Assembly: GCA_900548345.1 (NCBI GenBank)
Contig: URKA01000013.1
Location: 1 to 64,000 of the forward strand
Length of the DNA: 64,000 nucleotides
Direction of reading: 5' to 3'
DNA from: an uncultured Paraprevotella sp.
GTDB lineage: Bacteria > Bacteroidota > Bacteroidia > Bacteroidales > Bacteroidaceae
The notes beneath the pieces are model-generated. The model was not told where the DNA came from, did not search any database, and saw only the letters and a program-made list of their open reading frames with translations. Position numbers and translations under genes: made by a program. Shown one piece after another: positions 61,716 through 64,000 of the stretch (the first letter of the stretch is position 1; every line of letters starts with the position of its first letter).

Positions 61716-64000
61716 ATGAAAAATGTATTCCATCCAGCATTGAAGATGCTTGCCTTGTCCTGCGCGGCTGCCTGCTTTTTACCGGCTACAGGACAGAACA
61801 CCAGAACCTTACTGACTACCGAGGAGGCCGAACAATTGTGCGCCACCATCAACATGCAACGCACCAGCGTGCACGACCCGTCCATCGTATACAATGAAAA
61901 AGGAAAGAACTACTATATCTTCGGCTCGCACATGGCCGTGGCCAAAACAAACGACCTGCAGAACTGGAACTGGGTGACGGTTCCATGGGGCACCGTCAGT
62001 GACAACGGGACAATAGTGCCGGGCACATCCCCCTCCGAAGCCTTCCGCGTGAATCAGACCAAGACAGTGACCATCAACGGACAGGAAACAGCCTTCGGCA
62101 ATTTCGACGCAGCCGGCTGGAACTGCGCAGTGCCCGGAAAGGACGAGAACGGCAACGCATTCGACTGGACCGTGGACGGCAACATGTGGGCCCCCGACAT
62201 CGTCTACAACCCGACCATGGGGAAATGGTGCCAATACCTCAGTCTAAACGGTCCGGAATGGAATTCCTGCATCATCCTGCTGACCGCCAATACGATTGAA
62301 GGGCCTTATGTCTATCAGGGACCGGTGGTGTACACGGGCTTCCGCAGCAACACGGACGAACGCATATCCTACCACAAAACCGACCTGGAGATGGTGATAG
62401 GAGAACAGGCCGAACAGCCCGTACGATACAGAAAAACCAATTGGGGCGATTTCTGGCCGCATGCCATCGACCCCTGCGTGTTTTACGACGAAGCCGGCAA
62501 ACTGTGGATGGCATACGGTTCGTGGTCGGGCGGCATCTACATGCTGGAGCTTGACGAAACAACGGGATTACGCGATTACAACATCACCTACGAAAGCGAC
62601 TACACCTCCAAAGGACAAGCCGTGACCACCGACCCTTATTTCGGGAAAAAAATCGCCGGCGGATATTATGTGTCCGGCGAAGGTCCCTACATCGAACACA
62701 TCGGAAATCACTATTACCTCTTCATGAGTTACGGCGGATACAACCCCAACGCCGGATACGAAATGCGCATATTCCGCTCCGAAAAGCCCGACGGACCATA
62801 CGTGGACTGCAACGGCACAAGCGCCATCTTCCCACGTTGGCTGCTGAATTTCGGCCCGAACTCCGACACACGCGGCGAAAAAATCTTAGGAGCCTACAAT
62901 GACTGGGGGTTCATGACCGTGGGCGAATGCGCGCAAGGACACAACTCCATCATCGCCGCACCGGACGGAAGGAACTATCTGGTGTACCACACCAAATTCA
63001 ACGACGGCACGTTCGGACATCAGGTACGCGTACATCAGGTGTTCGTGAACAACGCAGGGTGGCTCGTGGCCGCACCCTTCGAGTACCACGGCGAAACGGT
63101 GACCGATGCGCAGATTGCGTCCACACAGATGTTTACAAAACAGGAAGTGGCCGGCACCTACCGGTTCATGCTGCACAAATACCGCATGAACCATAATGAG
63201 TATGAAGAAACGACACCCGTGGAACTCACGTTGAACGAAAACGGCACATTGGGCGGAGCATACACGGGTACATGGACACTCACGGAAGGCACCTCCTATA
63301 TTACGCTGAAACTGGGCAACACGGAGTACTCCGGTGTACTGGCCGAACAACAGATGGAACCCACGGCCATCAAATGTATAGGTTTCACGGCCTGCAGCGG
63401 CAACGGGACCAACATCTGGGGCTATAAGATGAAGGACAAATACAAGGTTGCCTATTCCGCACTGGCTGCCAAGCCTGTGACCGACGGAAAATACATCGCC
63501 TCACACGTCGCCCTTTACGACATGCAGGTGACAGACGGTGTCACCCTGAAATGGACATCCGACAAGCCTGAAATCATTTCTTCTACAGGACGTTACAAAC
63601 CCGACGGAATGACGGAAGACATACCGGTGACACTCACGGCGGAAATATCATGCGGCAATTATTACTGGACGGAAGACTATCAGGTCATTGCCAAGAAAGA
63701 CACGGAGCTGGGCACCGACTATCTCAACGGTCTGAAAGCGTATTACAGCTTCGACTCGGAACCGTTCGTAAATGCCTACAACACCTTGCAAAAGGCCGAA
63801 CTGCTCAACGAAGGAAGCAACAGACGGCCTTCGACCGAAGAAGACAGCATCCGTTCCGGACATATCATCCACCAGTATTTCGGCGCATCGGGCAACTGCA
63901 GCTATGTAAGAATGCCCAACCCGCTAAGAAATGCGGCAGTTGACGGCTTCACCGTATCGATGTGGGTAAAGCGCACCGACGACGTGCCCTGGGATGCCGT
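61716..64000 (+). CDS. GH43 family glycoside hydrolase with LamG domain, partial (runs off the window)
   Basis: Starting at ATG 61716 the frame is open for 761 codons to the window end. A signal peptide (MKNVFHPALKMLALSCAAAC) is followed by a five-bladed GH43 propeller. The catalytic base is Asp54 (VHDPSIVYN), the pKa Asp is Asp252 (HAIDPCVFYDEAGKLWMAYG) and the acid is Glu322 (VSGEGPYIEHIG); WAPDIVYN and GHNSIIAAPDG are other family marks. A beta-rich linker precedes a concanavalin/LamG-like domain (LKAYYSFDSEPF ... FTVSMWVKRTDD). The likely substrate is arabinan or arabinose-containing glycan; exact specificity cannot be read. Confidence 0.9.
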   Translation, partial: MKNVFHPALKMLALSCAAACFLPATGQNTRTLLTTEEAEQLCATINMQRTSVHDPSIVYNEKGKNYYIFGSHMAVAKTNDLQNWNWVTVPWGTVSDNGTIVPGTSPSEAFRVNQTKTVTINGQETAFGNFDAAGWNCAVPGKDENGNAFDWTVDGNMWAPDIVYNPTMGKWCQYLSLNGPEWNSCIILLTANTIEGPYVYQGPVVYTGFRSNTDERISYHKTDLEMVIGEQAEQPVRYRKTNWGDFWPHAIDPCVFYDEAGKLWMAYGSWSGGIYMLELDETTGLRDYNITYESDYTSKGQAVTTDPYFGKKIAGGYYVSGEGPYIEHIGNHYYLFMSYGGYNPNAGYEMRIFRSEKPDGPYVDCNGTSAIFPRWLLNFGPNSDTRGEKILGAYNDWGFMTVGECAQGHNSIIAAPDGRNYLVYHTKFNDGTFGHQVRVHQVFVNNAGWLVAAPFEYHGETVTDAQIASTQMFTKQEVAGTYRFMLHKYRMNHNEYEETTPVELTLNENGTLGGAYTGTWTLTEGTSYITLKLGNTEYSGVLAEQQMEPTAIKCIGFTACSGNGTNIWGYKMKDKYKVAYSALAAKPVTDGKYIASHVALYDMQVTDGVTLKWTSDKPEIISSTGRYKPDGMTEDIPVTLTAEISCGNYYWTEDYQVIAKKDTELGTDYLNGLKAYYSFDSEPFVNAYNTLQKAELLNEGSNRRPSTEEDSIRSGHIIHQYFGASGNCSYVRMPNPLRNAAVDGFTVSMWVKRTDDVPWDA

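Noticed and set aside
1..64000. tRNA, rRNA or riboswitch genes
   Set aside because: I looked through the intergenic gaps for cloverleaf ends, rRNA words and conserved aptamer cores and saw none; a covariance-model search (tRNAscan/Infernal) would settle it.

Overview
The window looks like a chromosomal segment of a gut-type Bacteroidales (Bacteroidaceae/Prevotellaceae). The reasons are Bacteroidetes-style promoters (-7 TAnnTTTG, often with -33 TTTG about 20 bp upstream), BspA-type leucine-rich-repeat proteins, an IS1182-type transposase remnant, a GH43/LamG glycan-degrading protein, secreted proteins whose last ~70 residues resemble Por-secretion tails, and a known core gene order (guaB-PPIase-surA-ostA-mutL; clpP-clpX; lptB next to mlaE-mlaF). 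Genus cannot be fixed from the sequence alone.

Layout. 1-5.1 kb is a visibly AT-rich accessory block on the minus strand: a complete PstI/BsuBI-type restriction-modification operon (controller, methyltransferase, endonuclease) that runs on into four small genes (DUF3820-like, two short envelope proteins, a NERD-domain nuclease-like protein) and ends beside a truncated IS1182-family transposase. An orphan AAA/DUF4143 ATPase follows (5.25-6.6 kb). 7.3-23.6 kb is a minus-strand housekeeping block: trpS; a six-gene guaB-to-mutL unit; recQ; tig-clpP-clpX; lptB, which diverges from mlaE-mlaF. 25.4-31.8 kb holds a minus-strand surface operon (calcineurin-like phosphoesterase, 1613-residue secreted protein, 64-residue acidic peptide). 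Its promoter lies between 35-bp inverted repeats, the layout of a phase-variable inverton. Then come tpx, valS, two tandem-duplicated BspA-LRR genes, a membrane pyrophosphatase, a PD-(D/E)XK (Rpn-type) gene bracketed by long hairpins and direct repeats, an EamA transporter, a VWA protein pair, secA, a phosphatase-superfamily protein, a DUF4105 protein, a plus-strand coaX-OMP-lptC-corC/gldE-ppiD run, and the start of a GH43 enzyme.

The most unusual signal is a family of intergenic arrays. At four separate loci (about 6.9, 25.3, 32.2 and 61.5 kb) an 8-bp site, (C/G)ACCTGTG, recurs with a start-to-start spacing of exactly 22 bp whichever way the site points (16 sites in all). Two of the loci sit inside larger elements with 39-52 bp terminal inverted repeats and an alternating CG tract just outside the right arm. 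I do not recognise this family. A second array at 45.3 kb, with a different AT-rich unit and a 21-bp period, has the same style of phasing.
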